Assembly (NCBI RefSeq): GCF_024722015.1
Contig: NZ_JANQBD010000046.1
Coordinates: forward strand, 1-43,217
Direction of reading: 5' to 3'
DNA: 43,217 nucleotides
DNA from: Paenibacillus radicis (ex Xue et al. 2023)
Lineage (GTDB): Bacteria; Bacillota; Bacilli; Paenibacillales; NBRC-103111
Shown: positions 16,606-25,083 of the stretch, piece by piece
How the letters are laid out: every line of letters begins with the position of its first letter
Numbering within the stretch: the stretch's first letter is position 1
Made by a program: the position numbers and the translations under genes
Notes under the pieces: generated by a model
Database searches by the model: none
Told to the model about the DNA's origin: nothing
Seen by the model: the letters and a program-made list of their open reading frames with translations, nothing else

Positions 16606-18972
16606 TTGAACAGCAAAATATTAAAGACATTGGATTTCTCCGCCATTTTACATAAATGCGCCCATCATGCGGCGACAAGCTTAGGCAAGGCTCGCCTGGA
16701 AAAACTATTGCCCAGCGGGGATTTTGTAGAGGTTAAGGAACGCCTGAAGGCTACGGATGAAGCCGTAAATGTAAACAGGCTCAAAGGCAGTGCGCCTTTT
16801 GGCGGTATTCGAGATATTACAGCAGCTGTACACCGCGCCAGAATCGGGGGCATGCTGAATCCGGCTGAGCTGTTTGATATAGCCAATACGATCTCGGGTG
16901 GCCGCCGCTTAAAACGGTTTTTAGAAACCGTTCATGAGGAGTACTCGATTCCGCTGCTGGTCGCACTTACGGAGTCGATAGCTGATCTAAAGACTACTGA
17001 GGATAAAATTAAGCTGTGCATCGACGATAACGCTCAAGTAGTCGACTCAGCGAGCGCTGAGCTTGCGCGGATTCGTCAAGAGCTTCGCGGTAGTGAAACT
17101 CGTGCACGTGAACGGTTGGAGCAAATGGTCCGCACTCCATCGATTCAAAAGATGCTGCAGGATAATTTGGTTACGATTCGGAATGATCGTTATGTCATAC
17201 CCGTAAAACAGGAATACCGCGGCCATTTCGGCGGGATGATTCACGATCAGTCCGCTTCAGGAGCAACGCTGTTCATTGAACCCGAGCAGGTTGTCCAATT
17301 GAATAACAGAGTACGCGAGCTGAAGCTTAAGGAGGAGCGGGAGATCGAGAAGATCCTGCAAATACTGACTGCTTTGGTCGCTGAGGTTGCTGACGAGCTG
17401 CTCGGGAGTCTGGACGTTTTGGCTGAGCTGGATTTCACATTTGCCAAGGCCGGGCTTGCTCACGAAATGAAAGCAACGCTGCCTATGCTGAATGACCGTG
17501 GATTCATTAAGATAAAGCGCGGCCGTCATCCGCTTATCGCTGCAGATAAGGTAGTGCCTCTAGATATTGAGCTGGGAAATAACTATACAACTATAATTGT
17601 TACCGGTCCTAATACAGGGGGGAAGACCGTATCCCTCAAAACGATTGGTTTACTTTCTCTAATGGCTATGTCAGGACTGTTTGTATCCGCGGAGGAAGGC
17701 AGCCAGCTTTGTGTTTTTGATGCCATATATGCGGATATTGGAGACGAGCAAAGTATTGAGCAAAGCTTAAGTACATTCTCAAGCCATATGACCAACATTA
17801 TTAGCATTCTTAGAGATATGACTCCGAAAAGTTTGGTGCTGATGGATGAGCTCGGAGCAGGAACCGATCCGGCTGAAGGCTCCGCGCTTGCTATCGCCCT
17901 GTTGGAGTACATACACAGAATGGGCTGCAGAATTGTTGCAACCACGCATTACAGCGAGCTGAAAGCTTATGCCTTCGATCGTCAAGGCATCATCAACGCG
18001 AGTATGGAGTTCGATGTGCAAACGTTGAGCCCTACTTACCGCCTGCTTGTAGGCGTTCCTGGGCGAAGCAACGCATTTGCCATCGCCGAGCGCCTCGGGC
18101 TCGCGAAGTCCATCATCGACCATGCCCGCGGGCAGGTCGGCGAAGAGGATCAGCGCGTGGAATCGATGATCGCCACGCTTGAGGAGAATCGGCTTATCGC
18201 AGAAGCCGAGAGGAACACCGCCGAGCAGCAGCGCCGCGAGGTAGCGACCTTGCGCGCTCAATTGGAGGCGCAGCAGCAGCGCTTCGAGGAACAGCGCGAC
18301 AAGCTGTTCGAGAAGGCTGAGCGCGAAGCGCAGGAGGCGGTGGCCAAGGCGCGCCGCGAGGCCGATGAGATCATCGCTGAGCTGAGGCGTATGCAGCGCG
18401 AAGCGGTTCTTGGCGTTAAGGATCACCACTTAAGTGATGCGAAACGAAGATTGGATCAAGCAGCACCGGAGCTGAGAAAGAAAAAAGCTACGGTGAAGAG
18501 CGGCTCCAGCAAGCCTGATAAGCTGCAAGCAGGCGATGAGGTATTGGTGACAAACTTGCGCCAAAAAGGCCATATTGTAGAATTAGTAGGTGACCTTGAA
18601 GCAACCGTACAGCTTGGCATTATGAAGATGAAGGTGCAATTGGCCGATCTTGAGCTGATCAAAGCAGCCCCAGCGCCCAAGAAGCCGCAGCAGGTAGCTG
18701 CCAGCTTGAAGCGGACGCGAGATGAGAACGCGCGAATGGAGCTTGATCTGCGCGGTGCTAATCTGGAGGAAGCCATGATAGAAGTCGACCGTTTCCTTGA
18801 TGAATCGTATTTGGCGAATTTCGGCAATGTGTACATTATTCATGGAAAAGGAACGGGCGTATTACGAACGGGTATCCAGGAATTTCTGCGTAAGCATAAG
18901 CATGTCAAGAGCTACCGAATCGGCAGTTACCACGAAGGCGGTATGGGGGTAACAGTAGCTGAGCTAAAATGA
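16606..18972 (+). CDS. mutS2: Endonuclease MutS2
   Basis: 788 residues from TTG 16606, which has a GGAAG site seven bases upstream and begins NSKILKTLDFSAIL like other MutS2 proteins; a start at 16576 would add ten residues. Order: core/lever domain, Walker A GPNTGGKT (residue 334), STFSSHM, Walker B DELGAGTDPAEGSALA, HYSELKAYAF, a long coiled coil (about 515-615), a KOW-like basic region (about 640-690), and a C-terminal Smr nuclease domain (about 712-788: LDLRGANLEEA, IIHGKGTGVLR). MutS2 acts in recombination control and, in B. subtilis, in ribosome-collision rescue. The first part of the coiled coil is strikingly GC-rich (about 18050-18420). Confidence 0.97.
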   Translation: MNSKILKTLDFSAILHKCAHHAATSLGKARLEKLLPSGDFVEVKERLKATDEAVNVNRLKGSAPFGGIRDITAAVHRARIGGMLNPAELFDIANTISGGRRLKRFLETVHEEYSIPLLVALTESIADLKTTEDKIKLCIDDNAQVVDSASAELARIRQELRGSETRARERLEQMVRTPSIQKMLQDNLVTIRNDRYVIPVKQEYRGHFGGMIHDQSASGATLFIEPEQVVQLNNRVRELKLKEEREIEKILQILTALVAEVADELLGSLDVLAELDFTFAKAGLAHEMKATLPMLNDRGFIKIKRGRHPLIAADKVVPLDIELGNNYTTIIVTGPNTGGKTVSLKTIGLLSLMAMSGLFVSAEEGSQLCVFDAIYADIGDEQSIEQSLSTFSSHMTNIISILRDMTPKSLVLMDELGAGTDPAEGSALAIALLEYIHRMGCRIVATTHYSELKAYAFDRQGIINASMEFDVQTLSPTYRLLVGVPGRSNAFAIAERLGLAKSIIDHARGQVGEEDQRVESMIATLEENRLIAEAERNTAEQQRREVATLRAQLEAQQQRFEEQRDKLFEKAEREAQEAVAKARREADEIIAELRRMQREAVLGVKDHHLSDAKRRLDQAAPELRKKKATVKSGSSKPDKLQAGDEVLVTNLRQKGHIVELVGDLEATVQLGIMKMKVQLADLELIKAAPAPKKPQQVAASLKRTRDENARMELDLRGANLEEAMIEVDRFLDESYLANFGNVYIIHGKGTGVLRTGIQEFLRKHKHVKSYRIGSYHEGGMGVTVAELK

Positions 18973-18993
18973 CAAAAAATTTTTGAGACGCTC

Positions 18994-19019
18994 TGAAACT
19001 CCTTTTCTTTTTATACGTA
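18994..19019 (+). promoter_or_regulatory. Sigma-W-type (ECF) promoter of pspA
   Basis: TGAAAC at 18994-18999 and CGTA at 19016-19019 are separated by exactly 16 bases, the sigma-W consensus of Bacillus. Transcription would start near 19027, leaving a leader of about 150 bases. B. subtilis pspA is a sigma-W target, so the context agrees. Confidence 0.75.
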
Positions 19020-19090
19020 TGTATAGTATGAAAAACATCCACATCATTGTTAATGCAGTTCCCTCAATTTATATGAAAGTTTTTTCTTGA

Positions 19091-19138
19091 AACATCAGAA
19101 ATAATACAAGCTTCTCGAAAAGGTTTAATTCTGATGTT
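19091..19138 (+). repeat. Inverted repeat in the pspA leader
   Basis: AACATCAGAA (19091-19100) and TTCTGATGTT (19129-19138) are perfect 10-bp inverted repeats 28 bases apart, 37 bases before the pspA start. It could be an RNA stem near the ribosome site or a protein site; no T-run follows. Confidence 0.6.
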
Positions 19139-19174
19139 ATTATAAAATTAATAAATCATGGGAGGAAATAAACA

Positions 19175-19852
19175 ATGGGAATTTTTAAAAGATTGCGTGA
19201 TTTAACAGCGGCTTCGATCAATGATTTGCTGGACAAAGCTGAAGATCCAGTTAAGATGCTTAACCAGTTTTTACGTGATATGGAAGAGGACATCAACGAG
19301 GCCGAGGTTGCGGTAGCTAAGCAAATCGCCGTTGAGAAGAAATTCAAACAACAGTTTGAAGAATCAAGTGAAATGGTAACGAAGCGTGAAGAGCAAGCGT
19401 TGAAGGCTTTGGAGCAAGGCAATGAGGATTTGGCCCGCAGAGCGTTGCAGGATAAGAAAGAACATCAAATTCGTTTTGATGAAATGAAGAAGCAATACGA
19501 TATTGCCAAAGGTAATGCGGACCGTCTTCGCAATCAGCTGAGTGAAATGAAAGACGAGCTTACCAAAATGAAGAACAAAAAGGATTTGTTGGTAGCACGT
19601 GCAGAAGCAGCAAAAGCTCAAAAGCAAATCAATCAAGCAATGTCCGGATTTGGTGTCGATAATGCATCCAGAGGCTTTGACCGCATGTCGGAAAAGGTTC
19701 TGCAAATGGAAGCAGAAGCGGAAGCCAGCAATGAGCTTCGTTCCAAGGATCGCAGCCTGGATGACGAACTGAATCAATTAAATAAGAGTGACGGTCTTGA
19801 TGATGAGATGGCCGCTCTCAGAGCCAAATTGCAAGCAAAGAAAGAACTTTAA
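19175..19852 (+). CDS. pspA: PspA/IM30 family membrane-stress protein
   Basis: 225 residues, typical for PspA. The N-terminal amphipathic helix MGIFKRLRDLTAASINDLLDKAEDP is the membrane-sensing end; the rest is a long coiled coil (about 25-190) and a short acidic/basic C-terminal helix, the ESCRT-III-like fold. PspA polymerises on damaged inner membrane to limit proton leakage. GGGAGGA precedes the ATG. The sigma-W-type promoter 150 bases upstream indicates induction by envelope stress. The DUF350 gene follows 116 bases later on the same strand. Confidence 0.95.
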   Translation: MGIFKRLRDLTAASINDLLDKAEDPVKMLNQFLRDMEEDINEAEVAVAKQIAVEKKFKQQFEESSEMVTKREEQALKALEQGNEDLARRALQDKKEHQIRFDEMKKQYDIAKGNADRLRNQLSEMKDELTKMKNKKDLLVARAEAAKAQKQINQAMSGFGVDNASRGFDRMSEKVLQMEAEAEASNELRSKDRSLDDELNQLNKSDGLDDEMAALRAKLQAKKEL

Positions 19853-19968
19853 ATTTAATATGGAGTTGCTTAAGGAGGCTGGGGCTTTTGCCACAGTCTC
19901 TTCATCCGTTATAATGGGAAGAGAATCCAATCGCCAGACTACTTGTCTATGAGGGTGAGGTTTATACG

Positions 19969-20388
19969 ATGAATGAAGAGGTGGATGTGTTGTTAAGCAA
20001 TCCGTATATCGAGACATTGGCATTCTTTTCAGTGGCTGTTGTAGCCTTGGTTGTATTTTTGGCTATATTCGAGCTGGTTACAAAGTACAAAGACTGGGAA
20101 GAAATTAAAAAGGGTAATTTATCCGTGGCAATGGCAACCGGGGGTAAAATATTTGGGATATGCAACCTCTTTCGTTTTGCAATCTTAAATAACGATTCTA
20201 TTCTTCATTCTTTACTATGGGCTGGATACGGCTTTATTTTATTGATGGTTGCGTATTTTATTTTTGAATTTCTGACTCCGTATTTTAAAATTGATGATGA
20301 GATCCAAAAGGATAATAAAGCCGTCGGTTTTCTTTCAATGATTATTTCGATTTCGATTTCTTATGTCATTGGCGCCAGTGTTTCGTAA
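19969..20388 (+). CDS. DUF350 family membrane protein
   Basis: 139 residues with four membrane segments (about 15-38, 50-70, 75-97, 112-138). The GNLSVAMATGGKIFGI motif and the length are typical of DUF350 (UPF0719/YjfL-type). Members commonly neighbour pspA genes, so a part in the same envelope response is likely by association only. GAGGGTGAGG precedes the ATG. It is probably transcribed with pspA and the small peptide gene that follows. Confidence 0.8.
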   Translation: MNEEVDVLLSNPYIETLAFFSVAVVALVVFLAIFELVTKYKDWEEIKKGNLSVAMATGGKIFGICNLFRFAILNNDSILHSLLWAGYGFILLMVAYFIFEFLTPYFKIDDEIQKDNKAVGFLSMIISISISYVIGASVS

Positions 20389-20418
20389 TTGGTTTGCAGA
20401 CAGCCCGGGAGGCATAGC

Positions 20419-20502
20419 ATGAAATATTTGTGGGGAACCTTATTTGCTTTGGCGCTTGTTTTTTTAGGCGCAGGGATCTATTATTTTATTAATCACGCAT
20501 AG
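20419..20502 (+). CDS. 27-residue single-span membrane peptide
   Basis: A short reading frame starting MKYLWGTLFALALVFLGAGI and ending YYFINHA. It has GGGAGG seven bases before ATG, lies 30 bases after the DUF350 stop, and is almost entirely one hydrophobic helix. Spacing and ribosome site support translation. Function is unknown; position suggests a small partner of the DUF350/PspA group. Confidence 0.6.
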   Translation: MKYLWGTLFALALVFLGAGIYYFINHA

Positions 20503-20545
20503 TAAGTATTAGTAGTATTAGTATGAAGAAACCGGAGGAATGATG

Positions 20546-21055
20546 ATGACGCAGCTTGACCATCTGTGCCCTTGGTGCCAAACCGAGATCGTGTGGGACC
20601 CTGAGATCGGGCCGGAGGACACGTGTCCTCATTGCTATAATGAGCTTGGTGAATACCGCAGCGTATCTCTGAAAGTGAAGTCGGACGGGGAGCAGCTCTT
20701 ATATGACGAAGATGAAGAGGAATTGGATGAAGAAGATATAGATGACGATGATTTGGAGGACATGGAGGCGGATACCTTCGATGATTACGAAGAAGGTGTT
20801 CAGCGGGTTATGGATACACAGGAAGAGGCTCCCGAATGCTCGTCCTGCCATAGTCTGATGCTGTTTGCCGGTACTCAAACAATGGCGCCTGGTTATACGC
20901 CGGTTGTCCCCTCCAAGCTTAAACAGCCTTTGTTGAAACCATCCCATACATCGAAAGTATACGTATGTCCGTCCTGTTTTAAAATAGATTATATTTTAGC
21001 GGATGATGACAGAAATGCTATGATACAACTATTGAAAGAGCATGGCAAAAGTTAA
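20546..21055 (+). CDS. Acidic protein with paired Cys zinc-binding motifs
   Basis: 169 residues. Two zinc-ribbon halves at the N-terminus (CPWCQTE... CPHC) and two further CxxC pairs (CSSC about residue 100 and CPSC about 142) flank a very acidic stretch (about 50-90) of Asp/Glu. I chose the third of three consecutive ATG codons (20546) because GGAGG is seven bases before it. No family recognised with certainty; zinc-ribbon plus acidic linker suggests a nucleic-acid or ribosome-associated partner, but this is inference. It follows the small peptide gene by 43 bases and ends at a terminator. Confidence 0.75.
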   Translation: MTQLDHLCPWCQTEIVWDPEIGPEDTCPHCYNELGEYRSVSLKVKSDGEQLLYDEDEEELDEEDIDDDDLEDMEADTFDDYEEGVQRVMDTQEEAPECSSCHSLMLFAGTQTMAPGYTPVVPSKLKQPLLKPSHTSKVYVCPSCFKIDYILADDDRNAMIQLLKEHGKS

Positions 21056-21074
21056 CTGAAAATCATCAATCTAT

Positions 21075-21121
21075 AAAAGGGAATTCAGGGCGCTTCGGTG
21101 TCGAGGAATTCCCTCTTTTTG
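21075..21121 (+). terminator. Terminator after the zinc-ribbon gene
   Basis: AAAAGGGAATTC at 21075-21086 pairs with GAATTCCCTCTTTTT at 21106-21120 across a 19-base loop, followed by T-rich sequence. Confidence 0.85.
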
Positions 21122-21198
21122 TCATTCGGTCATGTTTTATGGGGGAATGGGGAAGGTTAACTTAGGACGTCATATCTCTCAATTACAGGTGGATACAT

Positions 21199-22533
21199 AT
21201 GCATTCTGGAACTAAGGATTTTCCACAAAAATGGGTGCGGAGTTCGGAAAAACGGCCTTCATGGAATTACCGGGGCAAGCATACCAACTCCACTTCTCCC
21301 TCTCAGAAAAAGGAACCATTGACCTCTCAATCGCGTCTGCTGTTAACGGTTCATGGCTTGTGTGCGGTTGCTAATGCATTGTCCGGTACCTTCGTGAATG
21401 TGTTCTTATGGAAAGCCCGGCAAGACTTTCTCGTGCTTGGCTGGTTTACACTGGTGAATCACGTCGCAATGGCGCTGACCTTCTGGCTCGCGGGCAAATG
21501 GGTAAAGGAGCATAATAAAATGAACTGCCTGCGGGCAGGTGTTGCGGTATCGGCGATATTTTATATGCTGGTGCTGTGGTTTGGCGGACGTGCCGTTGAC
21601 TATTATTTGTTGTTAGGCGTTATTCAGGGGATGTCGGCGGGATTTTTCTGGCTGGCGTTCAATGTCGTTTATTTTGAAGTAACCGATCCAGGGAACCGCG
21701 ACCGATTTAATGGCTGGGCTGGTTTATTAGGTTCTGGGGCGGGCATGGTGGCCCCTTGGATTTCTGGCTACTTAATCGTGCATATGAAGCAAACCAGCGG
21801 CTACCGGCTTATTTTTACCATATCCTTAATTGTATTTGTGCTTGGGGTAATAGTCAGCTTTTTTCTGAAAAAGCGCAAAGCCGAAGGTAATTACGAGTGG
21901 CTATTGGCGGCGCGCTGCTTACGGGAAAAAGGAACGGCTTGGCGGACCGTTACCGCGGCCTTGATTGCTCAAGGGGTTCGAGAAGGGGTTTTCGGGTTTA
22001 TGATCGCGCTGCTCGTATATGTTCATACCGGAAACGAAATGAAGCTGGGCAATTTCTCGTTAGTTACATCGACCGTAGCCTTGTTCAGCTTTATGTTTGT
22101 AGGGAGATTAATAAAACGCAAGCAACGTAAAGGGGCCATGCTCATCGGGGCAATAATGATTGTACTGGTGGTTGTTCCATTTTTCTGGAAGGTGAATTTT
22201 ACGACTTTGTTGATATTTGGTGTTGGTGTCGGGCTATTTTTCCCCTTATACTCGATTCCGATTACATCCTCCGTGTTTGATTTGATAGGGGGCAATTCAG
22301 ACAGTGTAAAACGTAGAGAAGAATTTATTGTACTGAGGGAGCTTGCGTTGAATGTTGGCCGTATACTGGGCTCTGCTGTGTTTATTATCGTTGTATCAAT
22401 GACGAAAGAACCGCTGGCGTTGAATTTGTTGCTGCTGGGAATTGGGAGCTCGCCGCTAGCGGCCTGGTTTTTTATGCGTAAAGTTCATGTCCAGGGCGGC
22501 CAAGAGAATGCAGCGAAAGCCGATACTGGGTAA
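21199..22533 (+). CDS. MFS transporter, YqgE-like
   Basis: 444 residues with 11-12 membrane segments after a polar cytoplasmic tail of about 45 residues. A central basic loop (FFLKKRKAEGNYEW) divides two six-helix halves, as in MFS permeases. The layout and several segments (FFPLYSIPITSSVFDLIG, FIVLRELALNVGRI) recall B. subtilis YqgE. AGGTGG lies seven bases upstream of the ATG. The substrate is unknown. Monocistronic by position: a terminator precedes it and a long hairpin follows. Confidence 0.8.
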   Translation: MHSGTKDFPQKWVRSSEKRPSWNYRGKHTNSTSPSQKKEPLTSQSRLLLTVHGLCAVANALSGTFVNVFLWKARQDFLVLGWFTLVNHVAMALTFWLAGKWVKEHNKMNCLRAGVAVSAIFYMLVLWFGGRAVDYYLLLGVIQGMSAGFFWLAFNVVYFEVTDPGNRDRFNGWAGLLGSGAGMVAPWISGYLIVHMKQTSGYRLIFTISLIVFVLGVIVSFFLKKRKAEGNYEWLLAARCLREKGTAWRTVTAALIAQGVREGVFGFMIALLVYVHTGNEMKLGNFSLVTSTVALFSFMFVGRLIKRKQRKGAMLIGAIMIVLVVVPFFWKVNFTTLLIFGVGVGLFFPLYSIPITSSVFDLIGGNSDSVKRREEFIVLRELALNVGRILGSAVFIIVVSMTKEPLALNLLLLGIGSSPLAAWFFMRKVHVQGGQENAAKADTG

Positions 22534-22553
22534 AATGTAACTGTAAATAAACA

Positions 22554-22626
22554 CCGCTCACCTTAAGCAGAAAAGTCAGCGTTCATTAATGAGTGACGGC
22601 TCTGACATTCTGCAAGAGGTGAGCGG
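22554..22626. repeat. Long imperfect hairpin between convergent genes
   Basis: CCGCTCACCT (22554-22563) pairs with AGGTGAGCGG (22617-22626), and inner arms GTCAG/CTGAC and CAGAA/TTCTG extend it into a stem of about 73 nt with bulges. No T-run follows on either strand, so it may be a processing or stability stem rather than a simple terminator. Confidence 0.6.
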
Positions 22627-22655
22627 CTGTATGTAGAGTTGATTATATGAACGGG

Positions 22656-23159
22656 TTAAACAGCAGGCGGTTCCATTCCCATTAGCGACCATTCATCTCT
22701 CGAAGGGCCGTATACTCCTGGAACATTGAGACCGGCTTGCCTCATAAGGATGGTCATTTGTCCACGATGATGGGTTTGATGGCTGATTAAAATTTGCAGC
22801 GTGACTCCGTTGGGCCATTGCTCGCCGTACATATCTACTTTTTCTAACAGATTGGCATCTGTCCATTGGGTTTTGATAGCGCTTATTAAGGCTTCGCTTC
22901 CGGTACGGTAAGCATCCAAGATTTCCTTTGCGGTTTCAGGTACTTGATCTTCATGTTCAGTCGGTGCAAAATCCAGACCGGTGCGGGATAACATCTCATG
23001 CAATGTGGTAGTAATATGCCAAGCGATCCTGCCTAACGTTCGGTCTTGCGGAGTTACTTCCTGCTGCAGGGATGCATCTGTAAGTGCCTCGAAAATTTTT
23101 AGAGTAGAAGCACTTTCATGCCCCCAGGTTTGCTCAAAAGCGGCGATTGAAGTAAACAT
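22656..23159 (-). CDS. DinB-fold (DUF664-like) protein
   Basis: 167 residues predicted as a four-helix bundle. The metal triad of the DinB/YfiT superfamily is visible: His48 (GRIAWHITTT) and the H-x3-H pair in ISHQTHHRGQM. These proteins include thiol transferases (bacillithiol or mycothiol type) and enzymes of unknown reaction; the substrate cannot be told. The minus-strand ATG has AGGAGG upstream (CCTCCT at 23168). Adjacent cysK could hint at thiol metabolism, but orientation differs and the link is only positional. Confidence 0.88.
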   Translation of the reverse strand: MFTSIAAFEQTWGHESASTLKIFEALTDASLQQEVTPQDRTLGRIAWHITTTLHEMLSRTGLDFAPTEHEDQVPETAKEILDAYRTGSEALISAIKTQWTDANLLEKVDMYGEQWPNGVTLQILISHQTHHRGQMTILMRQAGLNVPGVYGPSRDEWSLMGMEPPAV

Positions 23160-23299
23160 TGATCAGGCCTCCTAAGGCATATTGATTTTGGGTGTGACAA
23201 CTATTGAGCAGATAAGGCTGAAGCTATGGAAATATTCGACAATTGAATGCTAATTCCTGTCTTTTGACCCCAAATCTATTCATAAGTTATTATTAATTC

Positions 23300-23327
23300 T
23301 TGACAAAAAAATGTGTCTCGATACAAT
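23300..23327 (+). promoter_or_regulatory. Sigma-A promoter of cysK
   Basis: TTGACA at 23300-23305 and TACAAT at 23322-23327 with 16-base spacing, 59 bases before the cysteine synthase start. Confidence 0.8.
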
Positions 23328-23385
23328 AAGGTCGGTAGACTTATCCGGAATCTAGGATTTGAGCAAATGATGGGGAGGAAGCAGC

Positions 23386-24312
23386 ATGAATAAAAACAGT
23401 AGAATGGTAAACAGCATTACCGAGCTCATTGGAGATACACCGGCTGTACGGATTCGCAGACTGGTAAGTGAAAATGATGCAGAGGTGTATGTAAAACTGG
23501 AATATTTCAATCCGAGCGGCAGCGTTAAGGATCGAGCGGCTTATAATCTGATTGTTCAGGCGGAAAAGGATGGGCTTCTCAAGCCAGGGGCAACGATCAT
23601 TGAACCGACCAGTGGAAATACGGGCATTGGGTTGGCGATGAACGCGGCTGCGAAGGGCTATAAGGCTATATTGATCATGCCGGATAATATGACCAAGGAA
23701 CGCATTAATATATTGAAGGCTTATGGCGCACAGGTTGTACTGACGCCGGCCGCAGAACGGATGCCAGGAGCGATCCGTAAGGCTCTGGAGCTGCGGGATC
23801 AGATCCCTGACAGTTTTATACCGCAGCAGTTTGAAAACAAGGCAAACCCTGATATTCATCGGGTTACAACCGCAGTTGAAATTATCGAGCAGATGGAAGG
23901 CAAGCTCGATGCATTTGTCGCGACATCCGGTACGGGAGGAACGATAACAGGGACCGGTGAGGTGCTGCGCGAGAAGCTGCCGGGGATCCGGATCTATGTC
24001 GTGGAGCCGGCTGGCTCACCTGTGTTGTCAGGCGGACAGCCTGGGCCGCATAAGCTGGTAGGAACAAGCCCGGGGTTTGTTCCGGCGATATTGAATACGA
24101 ACGTATATGATGAAATCGTTCAGGTTGCCGATGAAGATGCGATTAGCACAACCCGCGACTTGGCGAGCAAGGAAGGGATATTGGTTGGACCATCCGCAGG
24201 CGCATCCGTGTGGACGGCGCTGCAGGTAGCCCGTAAGCTGGGTAAGGGTAAGCGGGTGCTTTGTATAGCTCCGGATACAGGCGAGCGATATTTGAGCATG
24301 GATATCTTTTGA
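23386..24312 (+). CDS. cysK: Cysteine synthase (O-acetylserine sulfhydrylase)
   Basis: 308 residues, full length. It makes L-cysteine from O-acetylserine and sulfide with PLP. The PLP lysine is in the N-terminal NPSGSVKDRAA motif, the substrate loop is EPTSGNTGIG, and the phosphate-binding GTGGTITG lies at about 186-193. The C-terminal LVGPSAGASVWTA and APDTGERYLS complete the fold. GGGGAGGAAGC precedes ATG. No cysE or other sulfur genes adjoin, so the paralogue (CysK versus CysM-like) remains open; motifs favour CysK. Confidence 0.93.
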   Translation: MNKNSRMVNSITELIGDTPAVRIRRLVSENDAEVYVKLEYFNPSGSVKDRAAYNLIVQAEKDGLLKPGATIIEPTSGNTGIGLAMNAAAKGYKAILIMPDNMTKERINILKAYGAQVVLTPAAERMPGAIRKALELRDQIPDSFIPQQFENKANPDIHRVTTAVEIIEQMEGKLDAFVATSGTGGTITGTGEVLREKLPGIRIYVVEPAGSPVLSGGQPGPHKLVGTSPGFVPAILNTNVYDEIVQVADEDAISTTRDLASKEGILVGPSAGASVWTALQVARKLGKGKRVLCIAPDTGERYLSMDIF

Positions 24313-24374
24313 GACCCGCTGCCAGATAATAGGTTATTAAACTTGTATCGAAGCTATAACATTTCAATAAGTTT

Positions 24375-24408
24375 AGTTCCAGGAGAATGCTTCCTGGGAC
24401 TTTTTTTT
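24375..24408 (+). terminator. Terminator after cysK
   Basis: AGTTCCAGGA and TTCCTGGGACT form a stem at 24375-24401, directly followed by TTTTTTT. Confidence 0.9.
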
Positions 24409-24504
24409 AAGTTTACACAAAATTAATTGAATAAATATTCATCATTATGTATAATTATGAATATAATAACTAATAAAAAATTATTGGAAGGTGGAGTCAT
24501 CATC

Positions 24505-24789
24505 ATGAAAATAGCATTAGATAACGAGCTTCCCGGCTTAAATGAATATAAGCAATTACTTTCCTCTATGGAGGACAACTCGATGGATGCAGGACAGCAG
24601 TATGAACAGTATTGCAACAGTCGTTATGTACTTGCAGCTTATGATCAAGGTCGGCTTGTTGGAATAGGCAGGGTTGCCGATGAGAATGAGGTCAATCAAA
24701 CATGCCATATTACAATGCTGCAGAACTACCGGGTTCGTGATGTTGATACGTATATGCGCAAGCTGCTATTTGCCAACCGCATAGGTTGA
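24505..24789 (+). CDS. Short, degenerate GNAT-like acetyltransferase
   Basis: 94 residues resembling the N-terminal half of GNAT acetyltransferases: MKIALDNELPGLNEYKQLL, then YVLAAYDQGRLVGIGRVADE as the strand pair before the acetyl-CoA site. The expected Q/RxxGxG acetyl-CoA loop is replaced by QNYRVRDVDTYMRKLL and the second half of the fold is absent, so catalysis is unlikely. AAGGTGGAG precedes ATG 24505; an earlier in-frame start at 24427 lacks a site. Either a decayed gene or a small binding derivative. No matching remainder was found downstream before the terminator. Confidence 0.5.
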   Translation: MKIALDNELPGLNEYKQLLSSMEDNSMDAGQQYEQYCNSRYVLAAYDQGRLVGIGRVADENEVNQTCHITMLQNYRVRDVDTYMRKLLFANRIG

Positions 24790-24836
24790 CTCACTCATGC
24801 ACAATAGACCCCATTCGATGTCTAATAGCATCTAAT

Positions 24837-24873
24837 AAAGCCCAGGGCAGACGGAAGCCAGAGGGCTTTTTTC
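24837..24873 (+). terminator. Terminator after the GNAT-like gene
   Basis: AAAGCCC at 24837-24843 and GGGCTTTTTT at 24863-24872 form a stem-loop with T-run. From 24874 to 25083 I see only the upstream region of the Lrp-type gene. Confidence 0.8.
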
Positions 24874-25083
24874 GGTTGAGCGGCAAGTATAAGAGCAGCG
24901 TTCAGATCATGCCAAAAGAGCTGATCTTTGAGGGCTGTGCCCACACAGTGAAGCACATAATTGGTCCTATGCCGAGCTTTGCCAATTTTATTTTGCAATA
25001 AGCGGCTGATTGGGTGTAATATGTAGTAATAATCTTTGAATCCAAGGATTTAATGCTGCTGTAAATAGGAGGACTATCAACCA

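Noticed and set aside
24786..25001. 71-residue frame after the GNAT-like gene
   Set aside because: It runs through the terminator at 24837-24872, has no ribosome site and no similarity to the missing GNAT half that I can recognise.
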